This document shows positions 25,454-34,399 of a stretch of DNA of 61,052 bases, piece by piece. Under the pieces are notes generated by a model, which was not told the origin of the DNA, ran no database searches, and was given only the letters and a program-made list of their open reading frames with translations. The position numbers and the translations under genes were made by a program. The stretch comes from Candidatus Eiseniibacteriota bacterium (GTDB lineage: Bacteria > Eisenbacteria > RBG-16-71-46). Positions within the stretch are counted from its first letter, which is position 1, and every line of letters begins with the position of its first letter. The stretch lies in assembly GCA_025360715.1 (NCBI GenBank), contig JANYBS010000036.1:1-61052 (forward strand), in the 5' to 3' direction.

Positions 25454-27454
25454 TTAGAGCACTTCCAGCGGATCCACGTCGGCCACCACCTTCACCCTTT
25501 TGAGATTGCCCTTCTCTTCCGCCCATGCCAGCGCCGCCACGGCGGCCGCGCGCAGGTTGGCGCCGTTCTCGCCCTTGAGCAGCAGGTGCCAGCGGTGCTG
25601 GCCGCGCAGCCGGGCCAGCGCCTGCGGCGCGGGGCCGAGCACCTGCACGCCCAGCGGTTCCGCCACCGCCTCGGCGCGCTCGGCCAGCATGCGCGCGGCC
25701 TCTTCGACTTCTGCTTCTTCGGGGCCGCTCACCAGCAACGCGATCAGCCGCGTGAATGGCGGGTAGCCCACCTCGCGGCGCTGATCCAGTTCCTGGCGCA
25801 CGAACAGCACCGTCTCGCCCGTCGCCATCGCTGCGATCGCCGGATGCTCGGGCGCCGCGGTCTGCACCAACACCTCGCCGGGGCGCTTGCCACGCCCCGC
25901 GCGGCCGGCCACCTGCACGAGCAGTTGCCACGTGCGCTCGCCAGCGCGAAAGTCCGGCAGGTGCAGCGCCACGTCGGCATCGAGCACGCCCACGAGCGTG
26001 ACGCCGGGAAAATCCAGGCCCTTGGCCACCATCTGCGTGCCAAGGAGGATCTCGGCTTCGCCGGCGGCGAAGCGCCGCAGCACGTCGGCGGGCGCGGCGC
26101 GGTCACGCGCGGTGTCGGTGTCGAGGCGCAGCACGCGGGCTTCGGGGAACACCTGCGCGAGTTCTCGTTCCACGCGCTGCGTGCCGGCACCCGAGTAGCG
26201 CAGCAGCGCCATCTGGCAGTTGGGGCATTGGGCGGTGGCGCTTTCGCGATGGTCGCAATAGTGGCAGCGGAACTCGCGCGGCTCCATATGAAGTGTGAGC
26301 GAGATATCGCAACGCGGGCATTCCGGCACCCAGCCGCACTGCCGGCACTGCGTGTGGTGGGAATGCCCGCGACGGTTGAGCCAGAGCAGCACCTGCTCTT
26401 TCTTCGCAAAACGCTCCGCCATGGCGGCGCGCAGCGGGCGGGAAAGCAACTCGCCCCCGCCCACTTCGCGGCGCGCGTCCACCACGAGCACGCTCGGCAG
26501 CGCGCGCGAATCCACGCGCTCGGGCAGCAACAACCGCGTGTACTTGCCGCGCGCGGCATTGGCCAGGCTCTCGAGCGACGGCGTCGCCGAGCCCAGCACG
26601 ATCGGCACGCCCAGCATCTGCGCGCGCCGCACCGCCACGTCGCGGCCGTGGTAGCGCGTCTGGTCACTTTGTTTATAGGAGCTCTCGTGTTCTTCATCGA
26701 CGATCACGAGCTTGATGCGCGGCAGCGGCGCGAACACCGCGCTGCGCGCGCCGATGATCACGTCGAGCCCGCCGCGGCGTGCGAGCTCCCAATTGCGCCG
26801 TCTCTCTCCTAAAGCCAGCCCCGAATGCAGCACGCCCACACGCCCGCCGAAGCGTTTCTGGAAGACGCCCGATACTTGCGCCGAGAGTGCGATCTCGGGC
26901 ACGAGCACCAGCGCCTGGCCGCCGGCTTCGCGCGCGGCATGCGCAGCGCGCAGGTAGACCTCGGTCTTGCCACTCGCGGTCACGCCGTGCAGCAGGAAGG
27001 GCTGGAAGCCGCCGCTCTTGACTGCAGCGTTGACCGCCTTCACGGCCGCCGCCTGCGCGCTCGTGAGCGTCACGCGCTCGGGCATGGCCATGCCGACGAT
27101 CGGGTCTTCACTGGCGCCCTTGCGCGCGCGGCTGCCGGCGAAGCCCGTGTTGCCGCCGGGCAGCGCCGCCGCGACCACTTCACCCGGCGGCGCGAGGTAG
27201 TACTCGCTCACCCAGCGCGTGAGCGCGAGCAGGTGCGGCGTGAGAAGCGCGGCGCCGAGCACTTGTTTGATGTCGCTGACCTTTTCCAACTGTGTCTGCG
27301 CGATGCGTTCAATCAGCACGCCGCGCATCTCGCGCCCACGGAATGGCACGAGCACGGGCACACCGGGACGGGCGGCGGCTTCGAGCGCCTCCGGGATGCG
27401 ATAGGTGAACAACTGCCGCACGGGCAGCGGCAGCGCGATGAGCGCGTAGGACAT
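25454..27454 (-). CDS. priA: Primosomal replication restart helicase PriA
   Basis: ATP-dependent 3'-5' helicase that restarts stalled forks and loads the replicative helicase. The 666-residue product has an N-terminal DNA-binding region (LFTYRIPEALE, PFRGREMRGVLIE), Walker A GVTASGKT at residues 157-164, DEEH at 253-256, and a zinc region with eight cysteines (about 370, 373, 379, 382, 397, 400, 410, 413). The C-terminal helicase motifs are GTQMVAKGLDFPGVTLV and QVAGRAGRG. ATG at 27454 matches the family start; the upstream extension is not conserved in type. Confidence 0.95.
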   Translation of the reverse strand: MSYALIALPLPVRQLFTYRIPEALEAAARPGVPVLVPFRGREMRGVLIERIAQTQLEKVSDIKQVLGAALLTPHLLALTRWVSEYYLAPPGEVVAAALPGGNTGFAGSRARKGASEDPIVGMAMPERVTLTSAQAAAVKAVNAAVKSGGFQPFLLHGVTASGKTEVYLRAAHAAREAGGQALVLVPEIALSAQVSGVFQKRFGGRVGVLHSGLALGERRRNWELARRGGLDVIIGARSAVFAPLPRIKLVIVDEEHESSYKQSDQTRYHGRDVAVRRAQMLGVPIVLGSATPSLESLANAARGKYTRLLLPERVDSRALPSVLVVDARREVGGGELLSRPLRAAMAERFAKKEQVLLWLNRRGHSHHTQCRQCGWVPECPRCDISLTLHMEPREFRCHYCDHRESATAQCPNCQMALLRYSGAGTQRVERELAQVFPEARVLRLDTDTARDRAAPADVLRRFAAGEAEILLGTQMVAKGLDFPGVTLVGVLDADVALHLPDFRAGERTWQLLVQVAGRAGRGKRPGEVLVQTAAPEHPAIAAMATGETVLFVRQELDQRREVGYPPFTRLIALLVSGPEEAEVEEAARMLAERAEAVAEPLGVQVLGPAPQALARLRGQHRWHLLLKGENGANLRAAAVAALAWAEEKGNLKRVKVVADVDPLEVL

Positions 27455-27530
27455 GGTCTCGTCGGATCGGAGGGCGGGTCGCAGCGGGGACGCTGACCGG
27501 CGCAGAGTGGCACAAGGCGCAAGCACAAAG

Positions 27531-27568
27531 CCAGACCGCCCCGGCGCGAGTGCGCTCGGGGCGGCTGG
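27531..27568 (-). terminator. Terminator of the receiver-only regulator gene
   Basis: Stem CCGCCCCG (27536-27543) with CGGGGCGG (27557-27564), extended by CCAG/CTGG beyond a one-base bulge. On the minus strand it is followed by CTTTGTGCTT, 24 nt past the stop. Confidence 0.7.
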
Positions 27569-27591
27569 AAGTGCTTCGTGTGCCTGGCGGC

Positions 27592-27990
27592 TTACGCCTG
27601 CATACGCTGCTGCGAGGTGCCCTGGCCCAGGATCGCGTTGATGCGTTCGACGAGCTTGCGCGGGCTGAACGGCTTGGTGATGTAGTCGTCGGCGCCGACC
27701 TCGAAACCGATCTTCTGGTCGACGTTGCGGCCCTTGGCCGACAAGAGGATGACGGGAATGTTCTTGGTGTCGTCACCGGCCTTGAGCAACTTGCACGTCT
27801 CATAGCCGTCGAGCTTGGGCATCATGATGTCGAGGACGATCAGGTCCGGCTTCTCCGCGCGCGCTTTCTCGAGCGCCTGCTCGCCATCGAGCGCGGTGAG
27901 GACCTCATAGCCCTCCATCCCCAAGCTGAAATCCAGGATGTGCACGATGTAGATCTCATCGTCCACCACCAGGATCTTGCCTTTCGCCAT
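27592..27990 (-). CDS. Single-domain response regulator (receiver only)
   Basis: A 132-residue CheY-like protein. Conserved residues are visible: the acidic pair DDE near residue 10, phosphoacceptor Asp in VLDIMMPKLDG (about residue 54), Ser in LLSAKG and Lys in ITKPFSP. There is no output domain, so it probably acts by protein binding or in a phosphorelay. ATG at 27990 has a strong GAGGAGG 7-8 nt upstream; the longer open frame is spurious. It lies 170 nt downstream of the GAF-kinase-HD-GYP gene and may be its phosphorylation partner. Confidence 0.92.
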   Translation of the reverse strand: MAKGKILVVDDEIYIVHILDFSLGMEGYEVLTALDGEQALEKARAEKPDLIVLDIMMPKLDGYETCKLLKAGDDTKNIPVILLSAKGRNVDQKIGFEVGADDYITKPFSPRKLVERINAILGQGTSQQRMQA

Positions 27991-28160
27991 TCCCTTCACC
28001 TCCTCGCGGGCCGCGAACGGCCCAAGACCTTCCTTGGCACGAGCGCGTCCGTCCATGGGATGCGCTCTTTCTCTTTTGGCGGTATCGGCCGGGTGGCCCC
28101 GGGGCTTGAGCCCGGGTGGTGCTTTTCGCTTGGGGTTGTGCAAATCGCGGCCAGGCCCTT

Positions 28161-30518
28161 CTAGGCCACGGCGCGTTGCTCGCTTTCGCGCGCCAGGACC
28201 TGCAGGAACGCCTCGACCACGCGCTCGTCGAACTGCCGCCCGGCTTCCCGGCGCAGTTCGGCCTCGGCGTCCTCGTGCAGCCGCGGGGCCCGGAAAGGCC
28301 GCGCGGTCGTCATGCTGTCCCACGCGTCAACCACCGCCAGCACACGGCTGCCGAGCGGGATCTGTTCGGCTTGGAGACCCCGCGGATAGCCTGTGCCGTC
28401 CCAATGCTCGTGGTGGCTCAAGATGAGGTCGCGGACCACGCCCAGGTATTCGAGCGGCCGCAGGATCTCGACGCTCACCTCGGGGTGCGCGGTCACGGCG
28501 TCGCGTTGCGCGGCATCGAGCCGTCCGGGGTGCCCGGTCTCGGCCTCGAAGCGCACCATGCCGATGTCGTGGATGCTCGCCACGTAGCCGATCACGTCGA
28601 CATCCGCCGGCGAGACGCCCAACTCGCGCGCCACCGCGCGCGCGCGCTTGACCAATTGCCGCGTGCCCAGCGCCAGGTCGCGCTTGAGCCGCGTCATGCA
28701 GCGCACGGCCTCGAGCGAGTCCTCCACCACGCGGCGCGAATCCGGATAGGCGCACGCGCGCTCGATGGCGCTGCCCACGCGTTCGGTGAGCATCACGAGT
28801 AGAGCGAGATCGTCTTCATCGAACGACTCGCCGTTCATCTTGTTATTGGCGTTCACCACGCCCACCACTTCGCCTTCCACGCGCAGCGGCACACACAAGA
28901 GTGACTTCGTGTGATATTGCGGATGGTTCAAGCGCCGGAAACGGCGGTCGGTCTCGATATTCTCGACCAGCACCGGGCGGCCCCACGCGGCGACGGCGCC
29001 GGCCACGCCGGAGCGCAGCGTCGTACGACGTCCGGTCACATCAAGCGGGTCATGACCCATGGACGCGGCGATGAAGAGGTCGCCACGGTCGGGATCCACA
29101 AGAATGAGCGACACCAGGCTGGTCTCGAGCGAGGCCGCGACCATCTCGACGATCGCGTCGAAGAGTTGGCGCAGGTCGTCGCGGCCCACGGTCTGGCGCG
29201 CGATGCGGCGCGCGCGCGCCGAAGCGCACTGGCGTACCGGCAGCGCCAGGCAGAAGCGCGCGCCGGCCGGTGCGTCGCCGGGCGCGGGCTGCTCGGCCCA
29301 CATGCGGCCACCATGAAGTTGCACGATGCTGCGCGCGATGGCCAAGCCCACGCGCGTTCCTTCATGCGAGGGCCGGCCACCCGACAATTGTCGGCGGGCG
29401 CGATAGAAGCCCTCGAAGACCGTGGCCAGGTCCTCGGCGGGAAGCGGCGGCCCGTCATCGCTCACGCTGGCGATCCATTCGTCGCCGCGCACGCTCAGCC
29501 GCATGTCAACGCGGCCGTCGTCGGGCGCGAACTGCAGCGCGTTCTGTACCAGGTTCGTGAACGCGCGCCGCAGCAGCTCGGCGTCCACATCGACGCGCGC
29601 GTCCTGTTCGCACGTGAACGTGAGCGCGATGCCGCGGCGCGCCGCAGCGCCTTCCATGCGGGCACACACGTCGCGGCCGAACTCGGCCAGGCTCACGCCG
29701 GTCAACCTCAGCGTGCACTCGCCGCCTTCGATGCGCGAGAGATCGTGTACGTCCGTGACAAGACTCGCCAAGCGGTCGCACTCTTCATCGATGATGCACA
29801 GGAAGCGTTCGCGCGGCGCGGACTTGTTGTCCAGGTTGCCTGCCAGTGTCTCGACATACGCCTTGACGCTGCTTAGCGGGCTGCGCAGTTCGTGCGCAAG
29901 GATGCTCATCAGGTTCGAGGCGGCTTCTTGGGCAAGGCTCAGCTTGCGCTCGGCCAAGGCCGTGCGCAGTCGTTCGTCCTCGAGCGTGCGGCGCAGGTCG
30001 GCGCGCTCGAGCGCCAAGGCAAGCGCGTCCGCGATGGCCTGAAGAAACACACGCTCAGGCGCTGCGTAGTTGCGTGCGCGGTCGAACGCCACGAGCAGGA
30101 TCCCCAGATGCGTGCTGCCGGCGACCAAGGGCACGCTCGCGACTGCCGCCGGCGGCTGCTGCCACAGCAGGGTCTCGCGTGGCGCGCGGGACCCGCCGGA
30201 GCCTTCGTCGAACAAGGGCCGGTCGTGGCGCATGACCCATTCCACGGGCCCGCCGTGCTCGGCCAGATAGGGCGTCTCGACGCCAGACTCTTCAAAGCGA
30301 AACAAGGCGCCACTGCGCGGATCCACGCGTAGCAGCCGCGCATCGCAAGCCCCGAGCGCGCGCCGCGCATTCGCGGCGGCGATGCCCCACGAGACGCCCA
30401 GGTCGCCGGTGGTGCGCAGCGCGAGCACGGCCTCGGCCATAAGCGCGAGCGCTTCTCCGGGAAGCTCGAGAAGACCATCCTCGCGCCCCGAGCCGCTGAT
30501 GCCGGGTCCGAAGCTCAT
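28161..30518 (-). CDS. GAF-histidine kinase-GAF-HD-GYP fusion
   Basis: A 785-residue cytosolic multidomain signalling protein. Order: GAF-like sensor (about 45-170), HisKA with phosphorylatable His in LAHELRSPLSS (His 209), HATPase with N-box NLVQNALQFA, second GAF (about 440-590), then an HD-GYP domain (about 610-775) with HDIG at 650-653 and SHHEHWDGTGYP at 701-712. The ATPase G-boxes are weakened (DDGPPLP for DxGxG, GTRVGL for GxGxGL). The first metal-binding His of HD-GYP also seems replaced (LGTRQLVKRA). It overlaps the upstream REC-GGDEF gene by 4 nt (ATGA). Predicted to couple kinase signalling with c-di-GMP breakdown. Confidence 0.9.
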   Translation of the reverse strand: MSFGPGISGSGREDGLLELPGEALALMAEAVLALRTTGDLGVSWGIAAANARRALGACDARLLRVDPRSGALFRFEESGVETPYLAEHGGPVEWVMRHDRPLFDEGSGGSRAPRETLLWQQPPAAVASVPLVAGSTHLGILLVAFDRARNYAAPERVFLQAIADALALALERADLRRTLEDERLRTALAERKLSLAQEAASNLMSILAHELRSPLSSVKAYVETLAGNLDNKSAPRERFLCIIDEECDRLASLVTDVHDLSRIEGGECTLRLTGVSLAEFGRDVCARMEGAAARRGIALTFTCEQDARVDVDAELLRRAFTNLVQNALQFAPDDGRVDMRLSVRGDEWIASVSDDGPPLPAEDLATVFEGFYRARRQLSGGRPSHEGTRVGLAIARSIVQLHGGRMWAEQPAPGDAPAGARFCLALPVRQCASARARRIARQTVGRDDLRQLFDAIVEMVAASLETSLVSLILVDPDRGDLFIAASMGHDPLDVTGRRTTLRSGVAGAVAAWGRPVLVENIETDRRFRRLNHPQYHTKSLLCVPLRVEGEVVGVVNANNKMNGESFDEDDLALLVMLTERVGSAIERACAYPDSRRVVEDSLEAVRCMTRLKRDLALGTRQLVKRARAVARELGVSPADVDVIGYVASIHDIGMVRFEAETGHPGRLDAAQRDAVTAHPEVSVEILRPLEYLGVVRDLILSHHEHWDGTGYPRGLQAEQIPLGSRVLAVVDAWDSMTTARPFRAPRLHEDAEAELRREAGRQFDERVVEAFLQVLARESEQRAVA

Positions 30519-31477
30519 GCGACGTTCCGTTCGTTCTCGGCGCCTTCGCGGCGGCGACGTTCGCCGACGAGCACGCTGCCGGGGATACCCTTGCCGTGGG
30601 CCTTGAGTTCCTGCGCGATATCGATGAGTTCGGCCAAGTGCGTGACGGGCACACGGTCGGTCGACACGAGCGCGATGGTCAGGCTCATGAGCGGAAAACG
30701 CTCCACGACGTGGCGGCGGTTGAGCACCTCCACATAGCCACGCTCGCGGTCTTCCTGGTCATACAGGTCACGGGCTGCGTTGTTGAACCATTCCAGGATG
30801 TCCTCGCCCAGCACTTCCGCGCAGTCCGGCGAGGTGAGCACCACGAAATCATCGCCGCCGATATGACCCACGAAGCCGTCGGCGCCACCCAGGCGCCCGG
30901 TGGATTCGGTGAGAATACGCGCAAGCAGCTGGATCGCTTGATCACCGCGCGCGTAGCCATAGTAGTCATTGAAGGCCTTGAAATGATCCACGTCGATCTG
31001 CAGCAACGCGAAGGACTCGGACACCGCGAGGCGGCGGCGGATCTCATCGTTGATCGAGTGATTGCCGGGCAAGCCGGTGAGCGGACTCGCCGAGCGCTGC
31101 TGGTGGCTCCATTCGAGTACGTTGCGCACGCGCAGCATGAGTTCGCGCTTGTCCCACGGCTTGGTCACATAGTCGTTCGCGCCACCCTCGAGGCCGCTCA
31201 GCTTGTCCTTCACCTCGGTGCGCGCCGTGAGCATGACGATCGGGATATGCCGCGTCGTGAACGAACTGCGCAGCGAGCGGCAGACCTCGTGCCCGTCCAT
31301 GTTGGGCATCATCACGTCGAGCAGCAGCAGATCCGGCATATGCTCGTGCGCCGCGTCCACGGCCTCGCGGCCGTCACACGCTTCGAGCACGTCGTAGCCC
31401 TCCAGCTCGAGCTGCATACGCAGCACTTCGCGGAGAGTCGGGTCGTCTTCTGCGATCAGGATGCGTGGCTTGGCCAC
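30515..31477 (-). CDS. REC-GGDEF response regulator, probable diguanylate cyclase
   Basis: A 320-residue protein with a receiver domain (residues 4-120: AEDD, phosphoacceptor in LLLDVMMPNMDG, Lys in VTKPWD) and a GGDEF domain (SPLTGLPGN, then HIGGDDFVVL near residue 208). The active-site sequence is GGDDF, a variant expected to be able to make c-di-GMP. No RxxD inhibitory site is seen at the usual place. The start is GTG with GAGGAG about 8 nt upstream. It is co-translated with the kinase/HD-GYP protein, an enzyme of opposite sign in c-di-GMP turnover. Confidence 0.92.
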   Translation of the reverse strand: MAKPRILIAEDDPTLREVLRMQLELEGYDVLEACDGREAVDAAHEHMPDLLLLDVMMPNMDGHEVCRSLRSSFTTRHIPIVMLTARTEVKDKLSGLEGGANDYVTKPWDKRELMLRVRNVLEWSHQQRSASPLTGLPGNHSINDEIRRRLAVSESFALLQIDVDHFKAFNDYYGYARGDQAIQLLARILTESTGRLGGADGFVGHIGGDDFVVLTSPDCAEVLGEDILEWFNNAARDLYDQEDRERGYVEVLNRRHVVERFPLMSLTIALVSTDRVPVTHLAELIDIAQELKAHGKGIPGSVLVGERRRREGAENERNVA

Positions 31478-31771
31478 CCCTGCTCCTCGACTTGGGGGAA
31501 GTCTTCGGCTTCGTGGCGGAACTGCAGCGCAACGCCCGAGTCACCGGACATGCCGCCGGGAGCGCGTGCGTCCCACCGCTAGAGTCTTCGGCCACTTTGA
31601 CTTCGGCCTTGCGCAGAAATCGGTTGGTCCGGCCGAAGACGGAGCAAGTGGCGCCCGGTGGTCACGCAGGACGCAACACGAGACGCGCGATGCCCAGCGG
31701 CCTAGGTGGCATAGTGGCAGGGGATTCGGGTGCCTTCGGCGTGCGGAGCGGGCGCAGGCCGGACCCTGGCT
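31478..31771. other. 294-bp gap without a supported gene
   Basis: Between the REC-GGDEF start and the tsaD end. It has two copies of TGGCCGAAG about 20 nt apart on the minus strand (near 31595-31640) but no convincing promoter pair or terminator. Confidence 0.4.
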
Positions 31772-32803
31772 CTAACGCGTCAGCAGCCCCGAAGCCTCCA
31801 AAGACGCCGCGGCGTCCAGGTCGGCGCCGCTCACCTGACCCATCGCCAGCCGGCGAGCGCCGACCAGCGCGATCATGCCGGCGTTGTCTGCGCACAGGCG
31901 CGGCGACGGAATACGCAACGCAACGCCGCGCGATGCACACACGCTCACAAGGCGCTCACGCAATGCGCGATTGCACGCCACGCCGCCGCCCAGGTCGAGC
32001 GCCTTGGCGCCGGTCCTATCGAGCGCGCGGCCACACTTGCCCGCGAGGGTGTCCACGACTGCCGCTTGGAACGACGCCGCGATGTCGGCGGTCAGCCCCG
32101 CGGGATACGGCGCTTCGCCGTGCGGCGCGAGCGCGTGCGCCACTGCGGTCTTGAGCCCACTGAATGAGAAGTCGAGCCCCGGCTTATCCAGCATGGGCCG
32201 CGGGAACGCAAAAGCATCCGCGCGGCCCGAGGCCGCAAGCCGGTCGATCACGGGGCCTCCCGGAAAACCAAGGCCCAGCCGCTTCGCGACTTTGTCGTAC
32301 GCTTCGCCTGCGGCGTCATCAAGCGTCGCGCCAAGCCACTCGTATTCGCCGAACGCGCGGATCAAGACAAGCTCCGTGTGCCCGCCGCTCACGATGAGCG
32401 CCACGGCCGGATACGGCCGCTCGCCATGTTCAAGCGTGGCCGAGTGCAGATGCGCTTCGATATGGTTCACGCCGATCACGGGAATCTTGAGCGCCGCCGC
32501 ATACGCCTTGGCGAACGCCACGCCCACCACGAGCGAGCCGACCAGGCCGGGCGCGTGCGTCACAGCGATCGCCGTAAGGTCGTGCGGTTGCACCTGCGCT
32601 TCGGCGAGCGCCTGCGCGACCATGGGCGGCAGGAGTTCCAGATGCGCGCGCGAGGCCAGCTCGGGGACGATGCCGCCATAGAGCTTGTGGATATCTTGCG
32701 CAGCGATCAGATGCGAGCGCAGCTGCTGGCCGTCCTCCAGAATGGCCACGGACGTGTCGTCGCAGGAGGTCTCGATAGCCAATACGAGATGCTCGGGCTT
32801 CAT
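31772..32803 (-). CDS. tsaD: tRNA N6-threonylcarbamoyladenosine transferase TsaD
   Basis: Transfers the threonylcarbamoyl group to A37 of ANN-decoding tRNAs together with TsaB and TsaE. The 343-residue product has the ASKHA-type ATPase signatures: ETSCDDTSVAI, GGIVPELASRAH, metal motif HIEAH at 114-118, SGGHTELV, GEAYDKVAKRLGLGFPGGP, FSFSGLKTAV and LGGGVACN. The start overlaps the cutA stop by 4 nt. Confidence 0.96.
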   Translation of the reverse strand: MKPEHLVLAIETSCDDTSVAILEDGQQLRSHLIAAQDIHKLYGGIVPELASRAHLELLPPMVAQALAEAQVQPHDLTAIAVTHAPGLVGSLVVGVAFAKAYAAALKIPVIGVNHIEAHLHSATLEHGERPYPAVALIVSGGHTELVLIRAFGEYEWLGATLDDAAGEAYDKVAKRLGLGFPGGPVIDRLAASGRADAFAFPRPMLDKPGLDFSFSGLKTAVAHALAPHGEAPYPAGLTADIAASFQAAVVDTLAGKCGRALDRTGAKALDLGGGVACNRALRERLVSVCASRGVALRIPSPRLCADNAGMIALVGARRLAMGQVSGADLDAAASLEASGLLTR

Positions 32804-33165
32804 GCGCCGGCCGTTCCCGCGTCGGGCTCAGGCTCAGGTGCAGGTTCGTAAGCCAGCGCCGCGTCCAGCCACTCCATGTACTTGGGCGCGCCGGCCGCGA
32901 TACGCACGGCGACGCACTCGGGCGTCTCGTACGGATGCAAGTCATGAAGCCGCGAGAGCAAGGCTGTCCAATCCTGCTTGCGCGTCTTCATGATGCAAAG
33001 CACTTCGTGAGCGTCTTGGATGGCTTGCTTCCAGACATACAAAGACCGCGCGCCGGGGATGAGATTGGCGCACGCGATCAGCCGCTCTTCGAGCAGCACG
33101 CGCGTCACGCGCTCGGCGTCTGCTTCATTCGCAAAGCTCGTGTACACCATGAAGGCTTCCGTCAT
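32800..33165 (-). CDS. cutA: CutA1-family divalent ion tolerance protein
   Basis: A 121-residue protein of the small trimeric PII-like CutA family: TSFANEADAERV, ACANLIPGARSLYVWK, EVLCIMKTRKQ and HPYETPECVAVRI are all family blocks. Its exact function remains unclear in bacteria; copper binding has been reported for homologues. It is embedded between the DUF3037 gene and tsaD with 4-nt overlaps on both sides. The Glu/Pro-rich tail after residue 107 is extra. Confidence 0.94.
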   Translation of the reverse strand: MTEAFMVYTSFANEADAERVTRVLLEERLIACANLIPGARSLYVWKQAIQDAHEVLCIMKTRKQDWTALLSRLHDLHPYETPECVAVRIAAGAPKYMEWLDAALAYEPAPEPEPDAGTAGA

Positions 33166-33563
33166 GCCATGCCCCTTCCGGCCAGCCCCAACTGCGCGAG
33201 CACGCGCTCCATGGCGGTGTGCGGATCGTCGCAGAGCCCTTCGTGCACCGCCGAAGGCTGGATCATCGTGCTGCGCGGCGCCACCAGCCAGCGGAAGCGC
33301 TCTGCCTGCGAGAGCAGGCCGATGGGACCGGCGTCAGGGCCGCCTTCACAGATACGCGCGAGCGCATCGAGATGGGATTGGATCAGGCCGGCGTCTGCTG
33401 TGGCATCCAGCGCGTGAAGCTTGGCCGGGTCGAGCGCGATATGCGCTTGCAGGAATTCCAAAGCTTTGCAATAAACAATCACGCCCGCGTTGATGCACTC
33501 GCCGCGTTCCACGCGCGGCATCACGCGCAGCACCGCATATTCAAACGAGAAGGGACCGGGCAC
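33162..33563 (-). CDS. DUF3037 protein, partner of the HipA-like kinase
   Basis: A 133-residue protein of the DUF3037 type: FEYAVLRVMPRVERGECINAGVIV, LAxICEGG and GLLSQAERFRWLVAPRSTMIQPSAVH. Such proteins are habitually encoded beside small HipA-like kinases, as here. I chose GTG at 33563 because GAGGAGG lies about 7 nt upstream and the conserved sequence starts at once. It overlaps the kinase gene by 23 nt. Biochemical role is unknown; a substrate or regulator of the kinase is plausible. Confidence 0.85.
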   Translation of the reverse strand: MPGPFSFEYAVLRVMPRVERGECINAGVIVYCKALEFLQAHIALDPAKLHALDATADAGLIQSHLDALARICEGGPDAGPIGLLSQAERFRWLVAPRSTMIQPSAVHEGLCDDPHTAMERVLAQLGLAGRGMA

Positions 33564-34320
33564 GTTCCGCCTCCTCGGTGAATAGGTGCGAGTGCGCAAG
33601 CCTTGCGCGCAGGAAGCTCTCGTATGCGCTGCGCAGCGCAGCGGCGTCACCGAACATGGGATCTGTCGCCAGCCACGCGTCCGGCAGCGCCGCGGTGAGC
33701 GCGGCGATGTCCAGCGCTTCGAGCTTCGCACGAAGCTGCGCGCCTTGCGCGGGGATATCCGAGGCCAGCGGCAACAGCACATGATCGCGCACCGGCGCGA
33801 ATGCGCTCTTCTGCGCCGATGCTGCGGTGGCCCATGCATGATGCGGATAGAGCGCCGCGCCATGATCGATCAGCCAGAGCGCTTGTTCATGCCACAAGAG
33901 ATTCGTATTCCGGGCCGTGCGATCCACGTTCATGGCATAGGCATCGAACCACACCAAGGCCGACGCCAGCGCGCTATCGGGCTGCGGCGGCGCCGCGGGG
34001 TCATGCGTGATCGCGCCCGGCAGGTAGCGCAGGCCCAGGTTCATGCCATGACTCGCGCGCAGCAGGTCGCGGATCTCGGGATCGGGCTCGTTGCGCCCGA
34101 GCGCATCGTCGATTTCGAGGCCGACGATCTCGGGGACAAGAAAGCCGCAGGCACGCGCCATCTCGCCCACGAGATATTCTGCGATCAAAGCCTTCGGCCC
34201 TTGGCCAGCGCCCTTGAACTTGAGCACATACAACACGCCATCGCTGCCCTCGACGATGGCGGGCATGGAGCCCCCTTCGCGAAGCGGGGTCACATAACGC
34301 ATGGCTTGGAGAGTGCGCAT
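33541..34320 (-). CDS. Small HipA-like kinase
   Basis: A 259-residue HipA-family kinase domain without the N-terminal DNA-tethering region of classical HipA (about 440 residues). Characteristic segments: RYVTPLREGGSMPAIVEG, YVLKFKGAGQGPKALIAE (ATP-binding lysine), the catalytic-loop-like DAYAMNVDRTARNTNLL and LIDHGAALY. ATG at 34320 is chosen over 34383 because the family starts here and a promoter-like site lies at 34330-34358, between the two candidate starts. It is first in the operon kinase-DUF3037-cutA-tsaD. Target unknown. Confidence 0.85.
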   Translation of the reverse strand: MRTLQAMRYVTPLREGGSMPAIVEGSDGVLYVLKFKGAGQGPKALIAEYLVGEMARACGFLVPEIVGLEIDDALGRNEPDPEIRDLLRASHGMNLGLRYLPGAITHDPAAPPQPDSALASALVWFDAYAMNVDRTARNTNLLWHEQALWLIDHGAALYPHHAWATAASAQKSAFAPVRDHVLLPLASDIPAQGAQLRAKLEALDIAALTAALPDAWLATDPMFGDAAALRSAYESFLRARLAHSHLFTEEAERARSLLV

Positions 34321-34329
34321 AAGACCTAA

Positions 34330-34358
34330 ACGGTAGAGGCCACGCGTAGCGCTGTCCA
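34330..34358 (-). promoter_or_regulatory. Promoter giving a nearly leaderless HipA-like kinase mRNA
   Basis: Minus strand TGGACA, 17 bp, TACCGT. The predicted transcription start falls about 3 nt before the ATG at 34320, implying a leaderless or near-leaderless message. Confidence 0.45.
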
Positions 34359-34399
34359 ACATGGGCCTGTGGCTGGAGGTCATTTGCTAACATGCGCAC

